A stretch of DNA of 64,000 bases from Roseovarius amoyensis (GTDB lineage: Bacteria; Pseudomonadota; Alphaproteobacteria; Rhodobacterales; Rhodobacteraceae). The notes under the pieces were generated by a model. It was given only the letters and a program-made list of their open reading frames with translations. It was not told the origin of the DNA and did not search any database. Below are positions 8,894 to 18,359 of this stretch, piece by piece. The DNA lies in assembly GCF_003260265.1 (NCBI RefSeq), contig NZ_QITQ01000013.1:29152-93151 (forward strand), written 5' to 3'. The stretch's first letter is position 1. Every line of letters begins with the position of its first letter. A program made the position numbers and the translations under genes.

Positions 8894-10387
8894 TTGCCAA
8901 AGCAAATGCCCCCCAGCCACCCGTTCGATTTCAATGCCCTGCGCGCGCACGGCACCGATGATGACAAGCTGCACGAAGAGTGCGGCGTTTTCGGCGTCAT
9001 CGGCGTGGACGAAGCGGCCAATTTCGTCGCCCTCGGCCTGCACGCCCTGCAACACCGCGGGCAAGAGGCTGGCGGAATCGTCTCGTACGCGCCCGAACAG
9101 GGTTTCAACTCGGCCCGCCGTTTCGGCTATGTGCGCGACAACTTTACCCGCGCCAGCCTGATGGAAACGCTGCCGGGTTCGATCTCGATCGGCCATGTCC
9201 GCTATTCCACCCACGGCGCCAAGGCGCCGGTGCTGCGTGATGTGCAACCCTTCTTTGGCGAATTTTCTCTGGGCGGCGCGGCCATAGCCCACAACGGCAA
9301 CATCACCAATGCCGAGGCGCTGCGCCGCGAGTTGATCGAGCGCGGCTCGATCTTCCAGTCGAATTCCGACAGCGAATGCATCATCCACCTGATGGCGCGC
9401 TCGTTCCAGCGCACCATCCCCGACCGGATGGAAGACGCGCTGCGCCGGGTCGAGGGTGCGTTCTCGATCGTGGCAATGACGCGAACCAAGCTGATCGGCG
9501 TGCGCGACCCGCTGGGCGTGCGACCGCTGGTTCTGGGACGGGTCGGCGACGGCTGGGTGCTGAGCTCGGAAACCTGCGCGCTTGACATCATCGGCGCCGA
9601 ACTGGTGCGCGAGGTCGAACCGGGCGAGGCGGTGATCATCAGCGGTCAGAGCATCGAAAGCCATCGCCCCTTCCGCCCTACTCACCCGCGCTTCTGCATT
9701 TTCGAGCATGTCTATTTCTCGCGCCCCGACAGCATCATCGGCGGCCGCTCTGTCTATGAAACCCGCCGCCAGATCGGCGTTGAACTGGCGCGCGAGGCGC
9801 CGGTCGATGCCGATCTCGTCTGCCCCGTGCCCGACAGCGGCACCCCGGCCGCGATCGGATTTTCGCAGGAATCGGGCATTCCCTACGCGATGGGGATCAT
9901 ACGCAACCAGTACATGGGCCGTACCTTCATCGAACCGACCGAGCAGATCCGCAACATGGGTGTGCGGCTCAAGCTCAACGTCAACCGCGCGCTGATCAAG
10001 GACAAGCGGGTGATCCTGGTCGATGACAGCGTCGTGCGCGGTACCACCTCGCGCAAGATCAAGGAAATGATCCTTGATGCCGGCGCGGCCGAGGTGCATT
10101 TCCGCATTGCCTCGCCGCCCACCGCGTGGCCCTGTTTTTATGGCGTCGACACCCCCAACCGCGACAAGCTGCTGGCCGCCACCATGTCCGAGGACGAGAT
10201 GTGCGAATATCTCGCCGTCGACAGCCTCAGGTTCATCTCTCTCGACGGACTCTACCGCGCCGTGGGCGAGGCAAAAGGCCGAGACAAAAGCTGCCCGCAG
10301 TATTGCGACGCCTGTTTCTCGGGCGACTACCCGGTTGCGCCGTCGGACATGATCGAAAAGGGATTCGAGCTGAAAGCGGCCGAATAA
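8894..10387 (+). CDS. purF: Amidophosphoribosyltransferase
   Basis: Catalyses the first committed step of purine synthesis: PRPP plus glutamine to phosphoribosylamine. The glutaminase nucleophile is C30 in HEECGVFGV, preceded by a short propeptide that would be removed. The PRPP-binding loop VILVDDSVVRGTTS sits near residue 373. I take the TTG at 8894 because GGAG is 6 bases upstream; the ATG at 8906 would give a propeptide four residues shorter and is a fair alternative. Cysteines near the C-terminus (CPQYCDACFSGDYP) may belong to the Fe-S-type branch of the family. Confidence 0.95.
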   Translation: MPKQMPPSHPFDFNALRAHGTDDDKLHEECGVFGVIGVDEAANFVALGLHALQHRGQEAGGIVSYAPEQGFNSARRFGYVRDNFTRASLMETLPGSISIGHVRYSTHGAKAPVLRDVQPFFGEFSLGGAAIAHNGNITNAEALRRELIERGSIFQSNSDSECIIHLMARSFQRTIPDRMEDALRRVEGAFSIVAMTRTKLIGVRDPLGVRPLVLGRVGDGWVLSSETCALDIIGAELVREVEPGEAVIISGQSIESHRPFRPTHPRFCIFEHVYFSRPDSIIGGRSVYETRRQIGVELAREAPVDADLVCPVPDSGTPAAIGFSQESGIPYAMGIIRNQYMGRTFIEPTEQIRNMGVRLKLNVNRALIKDKRVILVDDSVVRGTTSRKIKEMILDAGAAEVHFRIASPPTAWPCFYGVDTPNRDKLLAATMSEDEMCEYLAVDSLRFISLDGLYRAVGEAKGRDKSCPQYCDACFSGDYPVAPSDMIEKGFELKAAE

Positions 10388-10523
10388 CGCCCCCCTACGG
10401 CGGCTTTCCGCCCAGGGCGCCGGTGCGACCGGGCCACCCCCTTTTCATGTCCGTCATTGCCGGATAGGGGCCGCAGCCGGCGCGCGATTTGCGCGCCCGC
10501 TGCTGTCCCGAAGGGATCCCGTC

Positions 10524-10799
10524 ATGGCGCAGACCGCCGATACAACCGCACTTTCATCCGAAACCGCCGATCAGGCCACCCAACAGGACGTGCTGCCCAG
10601 CGATCAGCCGGTGCTGCTGGGCACCTTTCTGGCCGTTGCCGGAAACCGCGCGCTGATGCGCAGCGGCACCGGCGAGATCGTCACTCTCGGCGTCGGCGAC
10701 CGGATCGAACCCTACCAGGTCGCCGCCATCGGCGAGGGCGAAATCATGCTCGTCGTCTACAACCAGGTCCACCGGCTGACCATTCCCGGCCGGCCTTGA
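10524..10799 (+). CDS. Small conserved-type protein, function unknown
   Basis: A 91-residue protein after purF. The N-terminal third is polar and Ser/Thr/Gln-rich. The C-terminal two thirds (LGTFLAVAGNRALMRSGTGE, then VTLGVGDRI and AAIGEGEIMLVVYNQ) has the alternating-strand look of the small beta domain found in pilus/secretion proteins of the PilP/GspC type, but the resemblance is weak and no signal peptide is present. The ATG follows the purine-rich AAGGGATCCCGTC. Codon use matches the neighbours, so I consider it real. No function is proposed. Confidence 0.6.
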   Translation: MAQTADTTALSSETADQATQQDVLPSDQPVLLGTFLAVAGNRALMRSGTGEIVTLGVGDRIEPYQVAAIGEGEIMLVVYNQVHRLTIPGRP

Positions 10800-10833
10800 C
10801 CAGCCCCGCGACACCGCCCATCCTGCCCCGGCC

Positions 10834-11262
10834 ATGACAGACACGCCGCCCGTCCGATACCGTCCGCATCACCTGCTCTGCTCGCTGGGGTTCCAGGGCA
10901 AAGGCTATTCGTCCGCCTTTGTCACCAATATGGCGGCTATCGTCGATGACAGGCTGCGCGCGCCGGGCGGTAATGACGTGGTGATCGAAATCACCGGCGA
11001 GACCGATGACATCTGCGCCCCCTGCCCCCGCCGCCGCGGCACGCTGTGCGAGGTGCAACCCCATATCGCCGCGCTCGACGCCCGCCATGCCCGCGCGCTG
11101 GGGCTGTTCGCGGGCGCACGCCTGACCTGGGGCGAGGCCAAGCGCCGCATCCAAAAGCGCGTGCCGCCTGGGGGGCTGCAACACCTGTGCGCAGGATGCC
11201 AGTGGCTGGAACTGGGCGTGTGCGAACGCGCGGTGGCGGCGCTGCACGACACGCAACCGTAA
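10834..11262 (+). CDS. DUF1284 domain protein
   Basis: A 142-residue protein with the DUF1284 signature: RYRPHHLLCSLGFQGKGYS at residues 7-25, followed by IVDDRL and a cysteine-rich centre (CAPCPRRRGTLCE) plus a second pair (CAGCQWLELGVCE). The eight or so conserved cysteines suggest a metal or Fe-S site, though the family has no known biochemical role. It starts 34 bases after the preceding small gene and ends facing rlmB, with only about 23 bases between the two stops and no clear terminator. Confidence 0.8.
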   Translation: MTDTPPVRYRPHHLLCSLGFQGKGYSSAFVTNMAAIVDDRLRAPGGNDVVIEITGETDDICAPCPRRRGTLCEVQPHIAALDARHARALGLFAGARLTWGEAKRRIQKRVPPGGLQHLCAGCQWLELGVCERAVAALHDTQP

Positions 11263-11285
11263 TCATCCGGCTAAGACCGCGCGCC

Positions 11286-12074
11286 TCAGCCCTCCGCACG
11301 AGCGGCATATAGCGCCACCGCCGCCGCATTCGAGACGTTGAGCGATCCGAACGCGCCCGCAGCAGGGATCTTTACCAGCATGTCGGCGCATTCGCGGGTC
11401 TTGGGGCGCAGGCCCGGCCCCTCGGCCCCCAGCACCAGCGCCACGGGCCCATCGCGCCGGTCGACAAGCGCGGTCTCGACGTCCAGTTCAGCCTCGCCCG
11501 CCAGTCCCAGCACCAGGTACCCCATCGCCTGCAACTCGTCGATGGCGCGCGCCAGGTTGATCACCCGCAGATAGGGCTGACGTTCCAGCGCGCCGCTGGC
11601 CGCCTTGGCGAGGGCCCCGGTTTCGGGCGCCGAATGGTGCCGCGTCGCCACCACCGCCTGCGCGCCGAACACCTCGGACGAGCGCAGGATCGCACCGACA
11701 TTATGCGGGTCGCTCACCCGGTCCAGCAGCACCACGCGCGGCGGGCGCCCCGGCCGGGGCGTGCAGCATTCCGACAGATTGCCCCAATCCAGCGGCCGCG
11801 CCTCCAGCGCCGCGCCCTGGTGCACCGATTGCGGGTCGAGCGGGGCGGTAAAGCGGCGCGCATCGACGATCTCGGGGGTCATTCCGGCCGCGTCTATCGC
11901 CTCGGCCAGCCGCTCGGCCGCGTTGCGCGTTACAATCAACCGCAGCCTGTCCCGCGCCGGGTTGAGCAGCGCATCGCGCACCGCGTGCAGCCCGAAAAGC
12001 CACACGGTTTCGGCGGCAGCGGCCTTTTTCGCCTGCTCCTTTTCGATTGCCCAACGCGGTTTCTTCGCAGCCAT
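11286..12074 (-). CDS. rlmB: 23S rRNA 2'-O-ribose methyltransferase RlmB (TrmH/SpoU family)
   Basis: SAM-dependent methyltransferase of the SPOUT class that methylates the ribose of G2251 in 23S rRNA in E. coli. The 262-residue product has a substrate-binding N-terminal domain (VWLFGLHAVRDALLNP) and the three SPOUT motifs: LLDRVSDPHNVGAILRS, VLGAEGPGL and FGSLNVSNAAAVALY. It is short at the N-terminus but includes the full knot. TrmH/RlmB assignment within the family is by similarity only. A basic, lysine-rich start (MAAKKPRWAIEKEQAKKAAA) is typical of alphaproteobacterial copies. The tRNA-Tyr gene lies divergently, about 140 bases away. Confidence 0.87.
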   Translation of the reverse strand: MAAKKPRWAIEKEQAKKAAAAETVWLFGLHAVRDALLNPARDRLRLIVTRNAAERLAEAIDAAGMTPEIVDARRFTAPLDPQSVHQGAALEARPLDWGNLSECCTPRPGRPPRVVLLDRVSDPHNVGAILRSSEVFGAQAVVATRHHSAPETGALAKAASGALERQPYLRVINLARAIDELQAMGYLVLGLAGEAELDVETALVDRRDGPVALVLGAEGPGLRPKTRECADMLVKIPAAGAFGSLNVSNAAAVALYAARAEG

Positions 12075-12211
12075 TCCTGCCCCCTTCGATAACGAGCCGC
12101 GACAATGCGCGCGACCGCCCCGACCCGCAAGCCATTTTCCGGTTGACGCCTATTGGCCGCGCTTCTAAATACCCCGTCACGTCCGGGGCCGCACGCGACC
12201 CGGGTCGGTGT

Positions 12212-12295
12212 GGGCGACAGGCCGCAAGGTGTGGCAGGGGACTGTAACTCCCTCGCGGAGACGCACGCCAGGTTCGATTCCTGGGTCGCCCACCA
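12212..12295 (+). tRNA. tRNA-Tyr (GTA)
   Basis: Folds as a class II tRNA. The acceptor GGGCGAC (12212-12218) pairs with GTCGCCC (12285-12291), and A73 and CCA are encoded. The anticodon GTA is at 12244-12246 in the loop CTGTAAC. There is a long variable arm (GCG/CGC) and the T arm is CCAGG-TTCGATT-CCTGG. By my folding the base at position 8 is A rather than the usual T, and the D stem is only three pairs. No terminator follows it closely. Confidence 0.88.
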
Positions 12296-12456
12296 TTTCC
12301 CCGACATTTACCCGGTCAAAAGATGGAACCGCCGTGCGCCCGGCGCGCGTGCCCTGCTTCTTTCTGGTTGAAAATACCCAATAGATATCTGGCCCCCAAA
12401 GGCAGCGCGCCGGCATTTCCGCGCCCGGCCAGCCAAAGCCATCCCGCAGCAAAAGA

Positions 12457-12723
12457 TCAGCGGAAATTGGTCAGGTAGATGATCAGCGCCACCACCGCCA
12501 CCGGCACGATGTAGACGCCCCAGATCAGCTTGCGCCTGAGCGATCCCTCATAGTCGCGCAGCCCCTCTTCGGTATAGGTGTCCAGTTCTCCGGGGCGGCC
12601 TTCTTCCTCCCACCACTCCTGCAGCTTGCGCCGGCGCACCGAGCGGGAATAGATCGACAGCGACACGTAGATCACCGTCAGAACCACGAATCCGATCACC
12701 AGTAGCCGCGCCAGTGCTGCCAT
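12457..12723 (-). CDS. Small two-helix membrane protein
   Basis: An 88-residue protein with a hydrophobic N-terminal helix (LLVIGFVVLTVIYVSLSIYS), a charged middle (RRRKLQEWWEEEGRPGEL) and a second C-terminal helix (IWGVYIVPVAVVALIIYL). Topology suggests both ends at the membrane with a cytoplasmic loop. It is the last gene of the leftward group that begins with the acylase, 34 bases after the M20 enzyme, and may be cotranscribed with it. I know no function for the family. Confidence 0.7.
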   Translation of the reverse strand: MAALARLLVIGFVVLTVIYVSLSIYSRSVRRRKLQEWWEEEGRPGELDTYTEEGLRDYEGSLRRKLIWGVYIVPVAVVALIIYLTNFR

Positions 12724-12757
12724 CGCTTTTCCCTTCCCCTCGCGCCCCGTCGCCCGG

Positions 12758-13918
12758 TCAGAGCGGCATGCGCCCCTCGGCCACTTCGACCCACCAGCTG
12801 CACCCCACCGGGATCACCGCGTCGTTGAAGTCGTATTCCGGGTGGTGCACCATAGCCGTGTCGCCGTTGCCCATCAGGATATAGGCGCCGGGGCGTTCTT
12901 GCAGCATAAATGCGAAATCCTCGCCCCCCATCACCAGCGGTGCCTCGTCACACTGGCCGCTGACGGCGCGCGCCGCATCGGCGGCAAAACCCGTTTCCGT
13001 GGCGTGGTTGTCCATCACCGGATAGTTGCGTTCATAGTCCATCGTTATGCGCCCGCCAAAGGCCGCGCCGATGCCGTCGCAGATGGCCTGCATCCGCGTC
13101 TCGGCCAGGTCGCGCAGACCGGCGCTCATGGTGCGCACGGTGCCCGTCAGCCGCACCGAGGACGGGATCACGTTGAAGGTCTGGGATGTGCTTTCCATCC
13201 CCGTGATCGACACCACCAGCTGTTCGGTGGGGTCGGCGTTGCGGCTGACCACGGTCTGCAAGGCCCCGATCAGCTGCGCTGCGATCACGCAGGGGTCGAT
13301 TGTGTCATGGGGCTTGGCGGCATGGCCGCCCTTGCCCTCGATCACGATCCCGATCTTGTCGGTGGCGGCAAAGAACGGCCCCGGCCGGATGGCGAACTGG
13401 CCGGCGGGAATGCCCGGCCAGTTGTGCATGCCGTAGACCTCCTGAATGCCGAAGCGGGTCATCAGCCCGTCGTCGCACATCACCTTTGCGCCGCCGCCGC
13501 CCTCTTCGGCGGGCTGAAAGATCACCACCACGGTGCCGTTGAAATTGCGCGTCTCGGCCAGGTATTTCGCCGCCCCCAGCAACATCGCGGTGTGGCCGTC
13601 ATGGCCGCAGGCATGCATCAAACCGGGGTTCTTCGAGGCATAGGGCGCCCCGGTCCGTTCCTCGATCGGCAGCGCGTCCATGTCCGCGCGCAACCCCACA
13701 ACACGCCCCGATCCCGTCTCGCGCCCGCGGACGACGCCGACGACGCCGGTGCGCCCGATGCCGGTCACCACCTCGTCGCAGCCGAATTCGCGCAGCTTGT
13801 CGTCCACCAGCGCGGCGGTGCGGTGGGTTTCAAACAGAAGCTCGGGATGTGCATGGATGTCGCGCCGCCATTCGGCGATCTTGTCATGCATCTCGGCAAA
13901 GCGGTTCTTCACGGGCAT
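12758..13918 (-). CDS. M20 family amidohydrolase (aminoacylase/hippurate-hydrolase type)
   Basis: Metal-dependent amidohydrolase likely to release free amino acids from N-acyl or N-carbamoyl amino acids. The 386-residue product shows M20 motifs: IHAHPELLFETHRTA near the start, LRADMDALPIEE, ACGHDGHTAMLLGAA, and FQPAEEGGGGAKVM with the catalytic glutamate pair, then MGGEDFAFML near the end. The ATG at 13918 has a perfect AGGAGGT ribosome site seven bases upstream; the longer frame is part of the preceding gene. That start lies 35 bases inside the 3' end of the upstream ABC ATPase gene, in another frame, suggesting coupled translation. Confidence 0.9.
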   Translation of the reverse strand: MPVKNRFAEMHDKIAEWRRDIHAHPELLFETHRTAALVDDKLREFGCDEVVTGIGRTGVVGVVRGRETGSGRVVGLRADMDALPIEERTGAPYASKNPGLMHACGHDGHTAMLLGAAKYLAETRNFNGTVVVIFQPAEEGGGGAKVMCDDGLMTRFGIQEVYGMHNWPGIPAGQFAIRPGPFFAATDKIGIVIEGKGGHAAKPHDTIDPCVIAAQLIGALQTVVSRNADPTEQLVVSITGMESTSQTFNVIPSSVRLTGTVRTMSAGLRDLAETRMQAICDGIGAAFGGRITMDYERNYPVMDNHATETGFAADAARAVSGQCDEAPLVMGGEDFAFMLQERPGAYILMGNGDTAMVHHPEYDFNDAVIPVGCSWWVEVAEGRMPL

Positions 13919-15707
13919 TGCCCACCTCCTGTTCCACATATCCGCAATCGGAAACGAGCACCCGGTGCCCCGGCCCGGCCTCTCGATAGACCGAAGGTCC
14001 CGACTCGTGCCCTCTGGGGTGTATAGGTGTCGCAACGGCGCTGGATTGCAACGCCTCGAATCCGCCCCTGCGGGCCGGGTCGGGCACCGGCACTGCCCGC
14101 ATCAGCGCCCTGGTATAGGCGTGGCGCGGGTTTTCCAGCACCGCCGCACAGGGACCCATTTCGACGATCCGACCGCGATACATCACCGCCACGTCATGGC
14201 TGATCCGGGCCACCGCGCCGATGTCGTGGCTGATGAAGAGGCACGAAATCCCCAGATCGGCCTGCAACTGCGCCAGCAGGTCCAGCACCTGCGCCCGCAC
14301 CCCGGCATCGAGCGCGCTGACCGCCTCGTCAGCGACAAGCAGCTTTGGCGACAGCGTCAGCGCACGGGCGATCGCCACCCGCTGGCGTTGCCCGCCCGAC
14401 AGCGCGTGCGGATAGCGGGTCATCAGTGCGCGCGGCAGGCCGACGCGATCGAACAGCTGCGCCGCCATATCGGCCCGCTCGGCGGGATTGCCAATGCCAA
14501 AATTCAAAAGCGGTTCAATAACCTGTTTGCCACAGCTCATCCTCGGATCAAGGCTGTCGGACGGGTCCTGAAAGATCATCTGAACGCCCCGGCGGGCCTG
14601 CCGCAGCGCCCGCGCGTCAAGCCTCGTCAGGTCGCGCCCCGCCAGCAGAACCTGCCCGGCGTCGGGTTCAACCAGCCGCAGGATCGACCGCCCGACCGTG
14701 GTCTTGCCGCTGCCCGTCTCGCCCACCAGCGCCAGCGTCCGCCCGTGTCCGATGTCAAACGATAGGTCCTGAACCGCGTGCAGCCGCCCCTTTTCGCGCC
14801 GACCTGCCATGCCGCCCCGCATCGCATAGCGGGTAACAAGGCCGCGCACCGACAAGAGCGGTGCCTCGCCCCCTGCGCCGGGCCGGGCCGGCACCGGGCC
14901 GGTCCGCGACACCGCGGCCAGCAGTGCCCTTGTATGGGGGTGGGCAGGCGCGGAAAAGATGCGTGCAACAGGCCCCTCTTCGACCTTGCGCCCCTCGTGC
15001 ATCACCACCACCCGGTCGGCGATCTGCGCCACCACAGCCATGTCATGGGTGATGAAGATCACCGCCGTTCCGGTCTCGCGCCGCAGCCGGTCGATCAGCG
15101 TCAGGATCTCGGCCTGCACCGTGACATCAAGCGCGGTGGTCGGCTCGTCCGCGATCAGCAGGCGGGGCCGGCAGGCCAGCGCCATCGCGATCATCACCCG
15201 CTGACGCTGCCCTCCCGACAGCTCGTGCGGGTATTGCCGCAACCGGCGCTCGGGATCGGGCAGGCGCACCTGGTGCAGCAGATCCGCCGCCCGCGCCCGC
15301 GCGGCGCGGCGCGACAGCCCTTCGTGCCGGCGCAATCCCTCGGCCAGTTGCCGGCCGATGGTGATGACGGGGTTCAGTGCGGTCGCCGGCTCCTGAAAGA
15401 TCATGCCGATCTCGCGCCCCCGGATGGTGCGCATGGCCTTCTGATCCAGCCGGGTGAGGTCAGTCATGCCCCCTGCCCGCTCGAACAGCACCTTGCCGCC
15501 GGTGATGCGGCCGCCGTCGAATTCCACCAGCCGCATCATCGCCAGCGCTGCGGCGGACTTGCCCGAGCCGCTTTCGCCGACAAGGCACAGCACCTCGCCC
15601 GGGGCGAGCGTCAGCGACAGGTCCTCCACCGCCCTGACAGGCCCCTCGGCGGCCTCATAGGCCACCTGCAGCCCCTCGATACGGACAACGGCGCGGTCGT
15701 CTGGCAT
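13884..15707 (-). CDS. Double-ATPase ABC protein of the peptide/nickel (Opp/Dpp) type
   Basis: A 607-residue fusion of two ABC ATPase domains, equivalent to DppD plus DppF. The first half has [27 protein letters not shown] and [13 protein letters not shown]. The second has [30 protein letters not shown] and [13 protein letters not shown], where the usual DEP is DEA. Start is ATG 15707 with AGGAGAGG upstream. No permease or substrate-binding gene is adjacent, which is unusual; it sits between an acylase and an amidohydrolase. Its transport partners must be encoded elsewhere. It overlaps the next gene by 35 bases. Confidence 0.9.
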   Translation of the reverse strand: MPDDRAVVRIEGLQVAYEAAEGPVRAVEDLSLTLAPGEVLCLVGESGSGKSAAALAMMRLVEFDGGRITGGKVLFERAGGMTDLTRLDQKAMRTIRGREIGMIFQEPATALNPVITIGRQLAEGLRRHEGLSRRAARARAADLLHQVRLPDPERRLRQYPHELSGGQRQRVMIAMALACRPRLLIADEPTTALDVTVQAEILTLIDRLRRETGTAVIFITHDMAVVAQIADRVVVMHEGRKVEEGPVARIFSAPAHPHTRALLAAVSRTGPVPARPGAGGEAPLLSVRGLVTRYAMRGGMAGRREKGRLHAVQDLSFDIGHGRTLALVGETGSGKTTVGRSILRLVEPDAGQVLLAGRDLTRLDARALRQARRGVQMIFQDPSDSLDPRMSCGKQVIEPLLNFGIGNPAERADMAAQLFDRVGLPRALMTRYPHALSGGQRQRVAIARALTLSPKLLVADEAVSALDAGVRAQVLDLLAQLQADLGISCLFISHDIGAVARISHDVAVMYRGRIVEMGPCAAVLENPRHAYTRALMRAVPVPDPARRGGFEALQSSAVATPIHPRGHESGPSVYREAGPGHRVLVSDCGYVEQEVGNAREEPLCRDA

Positions 15708-15784
15708 GGCCTCTCCTGCCGGGGGTGCATTCGCGGGCAGGCTAACGGCAGCACAGACCACGGTCAAACCGGCCCGCGCCCTCT

Positions 15785-18265
15785 CTATTGCGAAACGCGC
15801 GGCTCCAGCACCGTCACGCCGACCGCCGCCGCACGGGCAAGTTCGGGGTCAAGCGACATCGGGATATATTCCCCCCGCCGCCACAGTTGTGACAGGTCGT
15901 CGTAATGGCGGCTGAGGAAATGGCCCGACTGGCCGGTCGAGACGATGAAGACGCTGCTGTCAGGGTCGGCGAAATCATAGACCCCGCGATACCCCGCACC
16001 GTGCACGTTCAGGAACGGTTGCGGATCGGCGCCCGAGGTACGCCCGCGCATCAGCGTGTTGTCCCCGCCCGAGGTCGATTGCCGGATATTGACGAAATAA
16101 CGCAGGATCGGCACCGAGCCCAGCACCGGATGGTCATGCGTGGCCTGGTGCGCGTCGCCCCAGCGCAGGCTTTCCAGCGCGGCGCCATAGCGTTCACCGA
16201 CCCAGACCAGCGCATCATCCAGCGCCAGGCGCGCGATGTCGGTGCAGGTCTCGCGGTCGCTCGACTGGCGGATGTCGCACCATTCGGCGGCACCGTCGAT
16301 GTCACGATAGACCCGTTCCAGGAACACCGGGTCGGGATGGCTGAACTCTTCTGCCAGCGGACCCAGATCGTCTTGGATCAGCCTTACCGTCAGCGCCCGC
16401 ATCCAGGCCGCGTAAAGCAGCGGCTCGGGCAGGTGTTCGTTCATCTCGCCGTTCCAGGCCGACAGCAGTTCCAGCGCACGCTGGCGCTGGCGCTCGGGCG
16501 TGCCGGCAGGTGCGGCCTCGCCTGTGAACCACAGGTCCTTGCCGATCAGCGGCAGCAGCGCCCGCGCGGTAAAGCTGACGGTGTCGAGCTGCGCCTCGAT
16601 GAAACTGTCACGCGTATGCACCCGGCGCGCCTGCATCAGCCGCTGCCAGCGGTGCACCCGCTGGGTGTCGCCCCAGGTAAAGCTGACATGCGCGGGAAAC
16701 GGGCGGTCGACGATCTTGTTGTTGGTATTGCCCAGCAACCCGCCGCGGGGCGCTACGAATTCGGGGTTGGCGGCATAGGACGTCATCGCCGGCCAGCGAT
16801 TTTGGGCAAGCCAGCCACGGCTGGGCATCCGGCCCTGGGTTTCGTGCTCGGCATCGCGGCGCGGCATGGCGCCGAGCATCTTCATGGCAATGGTTTCGCT
16901 GTCCGCCAGCACCAGGTTCTGCGAGGGGGCGACAAAGAAACGCCCCGCCTCCAGCGCCTCGGCCACCGATTGTGCCCGCATCAATGCCATGGCAGCGGTC
17001 ATGGTGGTGTCATGCGCCGACAACGCCGTCCACGCGACCGAGGCAACATGCCCCGGCGGCGTCACACGCGCCAGGTCGAACCGGCTGCCGGGCAGGACGG
17101 GGCCGTTTTCCGTCCAGCGCAGGGTCAGGGTGACGGGGTCCTGATCCTTGATGCGGATGATGGTGTTCTCGGTACGGAACGGCTTGTAGCCATCAGGCGT
17201 CAGGTATTCCGCCGGGTTTTCCGGGTTCAACCGCTCGATATAGACATCTTGGTCGTCCATATAGGACGACGTCACCCCCCAGCCCAGGTTGGCGTTGCGC
17301 CCGCTGATCACCAGCGGGATGCCCGGAATGGTGCCGCCGATGACACCGCCATCGGGCAGTTCCATCCGCGCCAGATACCAGAACGACGGCGCGGTAAAGC
17401 TCAGATGCGGGTCGTTGGCCAACAGCGTGCCGCCGCTGGCCGAACGCGACGGCGCTGCCGCCCAGGCGTTCGAGGCGCCGGCGAGTTCCCGCTCGGCGAA
17501 GGGCCAGAACGGTGGCCGATCCGTATCAGCGCTTGCCAGCCGGGGCGACAACGCGTCGAGTTCGGGAAAGAGCGACGCGTAATCGGGCAGTGCGGCGATG
17601 CCGGTGCCCGGCGCCAGCGGCATGATGTCGGCCAGTCGCGCCGGGTCGTCCTGCGCCAGCGACGCGCGGGCATAAAGCACCTCTTCCTTCAGGTGGCCCG
17701 ACATCTGCACCGCCATGAGTTTCAGCAGCGCGACTGAATCGGCCGGCTGCCAGGGCGCGATGGCGACATCGAACATGAACATCTCGGGCGCGCCGCGGCC
17801 CAGGGCATCCTCGTTGATCTCGGCCAGCCGGGCATTGACGCCGGCGGCATAGGCCCGCAGCGCCGCCTGGGTGCGCGCGTCCTGCACGCTGACCGAACTG
17901 CGCGCCTGCGCGTAAAAACCGAACCGGCGCATGATCTTGTCGGTTTCCAGCGTCTGGGTACCGAACACCTCTGACAGGCGGCCCTGCACGGTGCGCCGCA
18001 TCGTTACCATCTGCCACAGCCGGTCCTGCGCATGGGCGTAGCCAAGGCCGAAAAAGCTGTCCAGGTCTGTGCCGCCAAAGATATGCGGCACATTGGCGTG
18101 GTCGCGCACGATTTCGACCGGGGCAGAGATGCCCTCGACCGTCAGCCGCTTGTCATAGTCGGGCAGCGAGCGCGACAGCAGGAAATAGATGGACGCCATC
18201 GCAAGCGTGGCCAGCACCACCATCGCGGCCGCGATCCGGAAGAGCCATTTCAGCACCGGTCCCAT
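15785..18265 (-). CDS. Penicillin acylase family Ntn-hydrolase
   Basis: An 826-residue precursor of the penicillin amidase family (peptidase S45). A hydrophobic N-terminal helix (about residues 8-30) should direct export or anchor it. The autoproteolytic site and nucleophile are in LAGASNAW, with Ser265 becoming the N-terminus of the beta chain. The alpha-chain segment (VPHIFGGTDLDSFFGLGYAHAQDRLWQM is split across residues 59-86) is typical. Substrates of such enzymes include beta-lactam side chains, acyl-homoserine lactones and other N-acyl amides; the true one is unknown. Start ATG 18265 is preferred over an upstream ATG at 18331 because it places the helix at the N-terminus. Confidence 0.88.
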   Translation of the reverse strand: MGPVLKWLFRIAAAMVVLATLAMASIYFLLSRSLPDYDKRLTVEGISAPVEIVRDHANVPHIFGGTDLDSFFGLGYAHAQDRLWQMVTMRRTVQGRLSEVFGTQTLETDKIMRRFGFYAQARSSVSVQDARTQAALRAYAAGVNARLAEINEDALGRGAPEMFMFDVAIAPWQPADSVALLKLMAVQMSGHLKEEVLYARASLAQDDPARLADIMPLAPGTGIAALPDYASLFPELDALSPRLASADTDRPPFWPFAERELAGASNAWAAAPSRSASGGTLLANDPHLSFTAPSFWYLARMELPDGGVIGGTIPGIPLVISGRNANLGWGVTSSYMDDQDVYIERLNPENPAEYLTPDGYKPFRTENTIIRIKDQDPVTLTLRWTENGPVLPGSRFDLARVTPPGHVASVAWTALSAHDTTMTAAMALMRAQSVAEALEAGRFFVAPSQNLVLADSETIAMKMLGAMPRRDAEHETQGRMPSRGWLAQNRWPAMTSYAANPEFVAPRGGLLGNTNNKIVDRPFPAHVSFTWGDTQRVHRWQRLMQARRVHTRDSFIEAQLDTVSFTARALLPLIGKDLWFTGEAAPAGTPERQRQRALELLSAWNGEMNEHLPEPLLYAAWMRALTVRLIQDDLGPLAEEFSHPDPVFLERVYRDIDGAAEWCDIRQSSDRETCTDIARLALDDALVWVGERYGAALESLRWGDAHQATHDHPVLGSVPILRYFVNIRQSTSGGDNTLMRGRTSGADPQPFLNVHGAGYRGVYDFADPDSSVFIVSTGQSGHFLSRHYDDLSQLWRRGEYIPMSLDPELARAAAVGVTVLEPRVSQ

Positions 18266-18359
18266 TCTCGCGCGCGTCCCGTTTCCCCTTGCATCCGGCG
18301 TCGGAATAGTCAGGAATCCGGCTCGATACAATGGCCGCGACGAGGGAGGGTACGTAACA

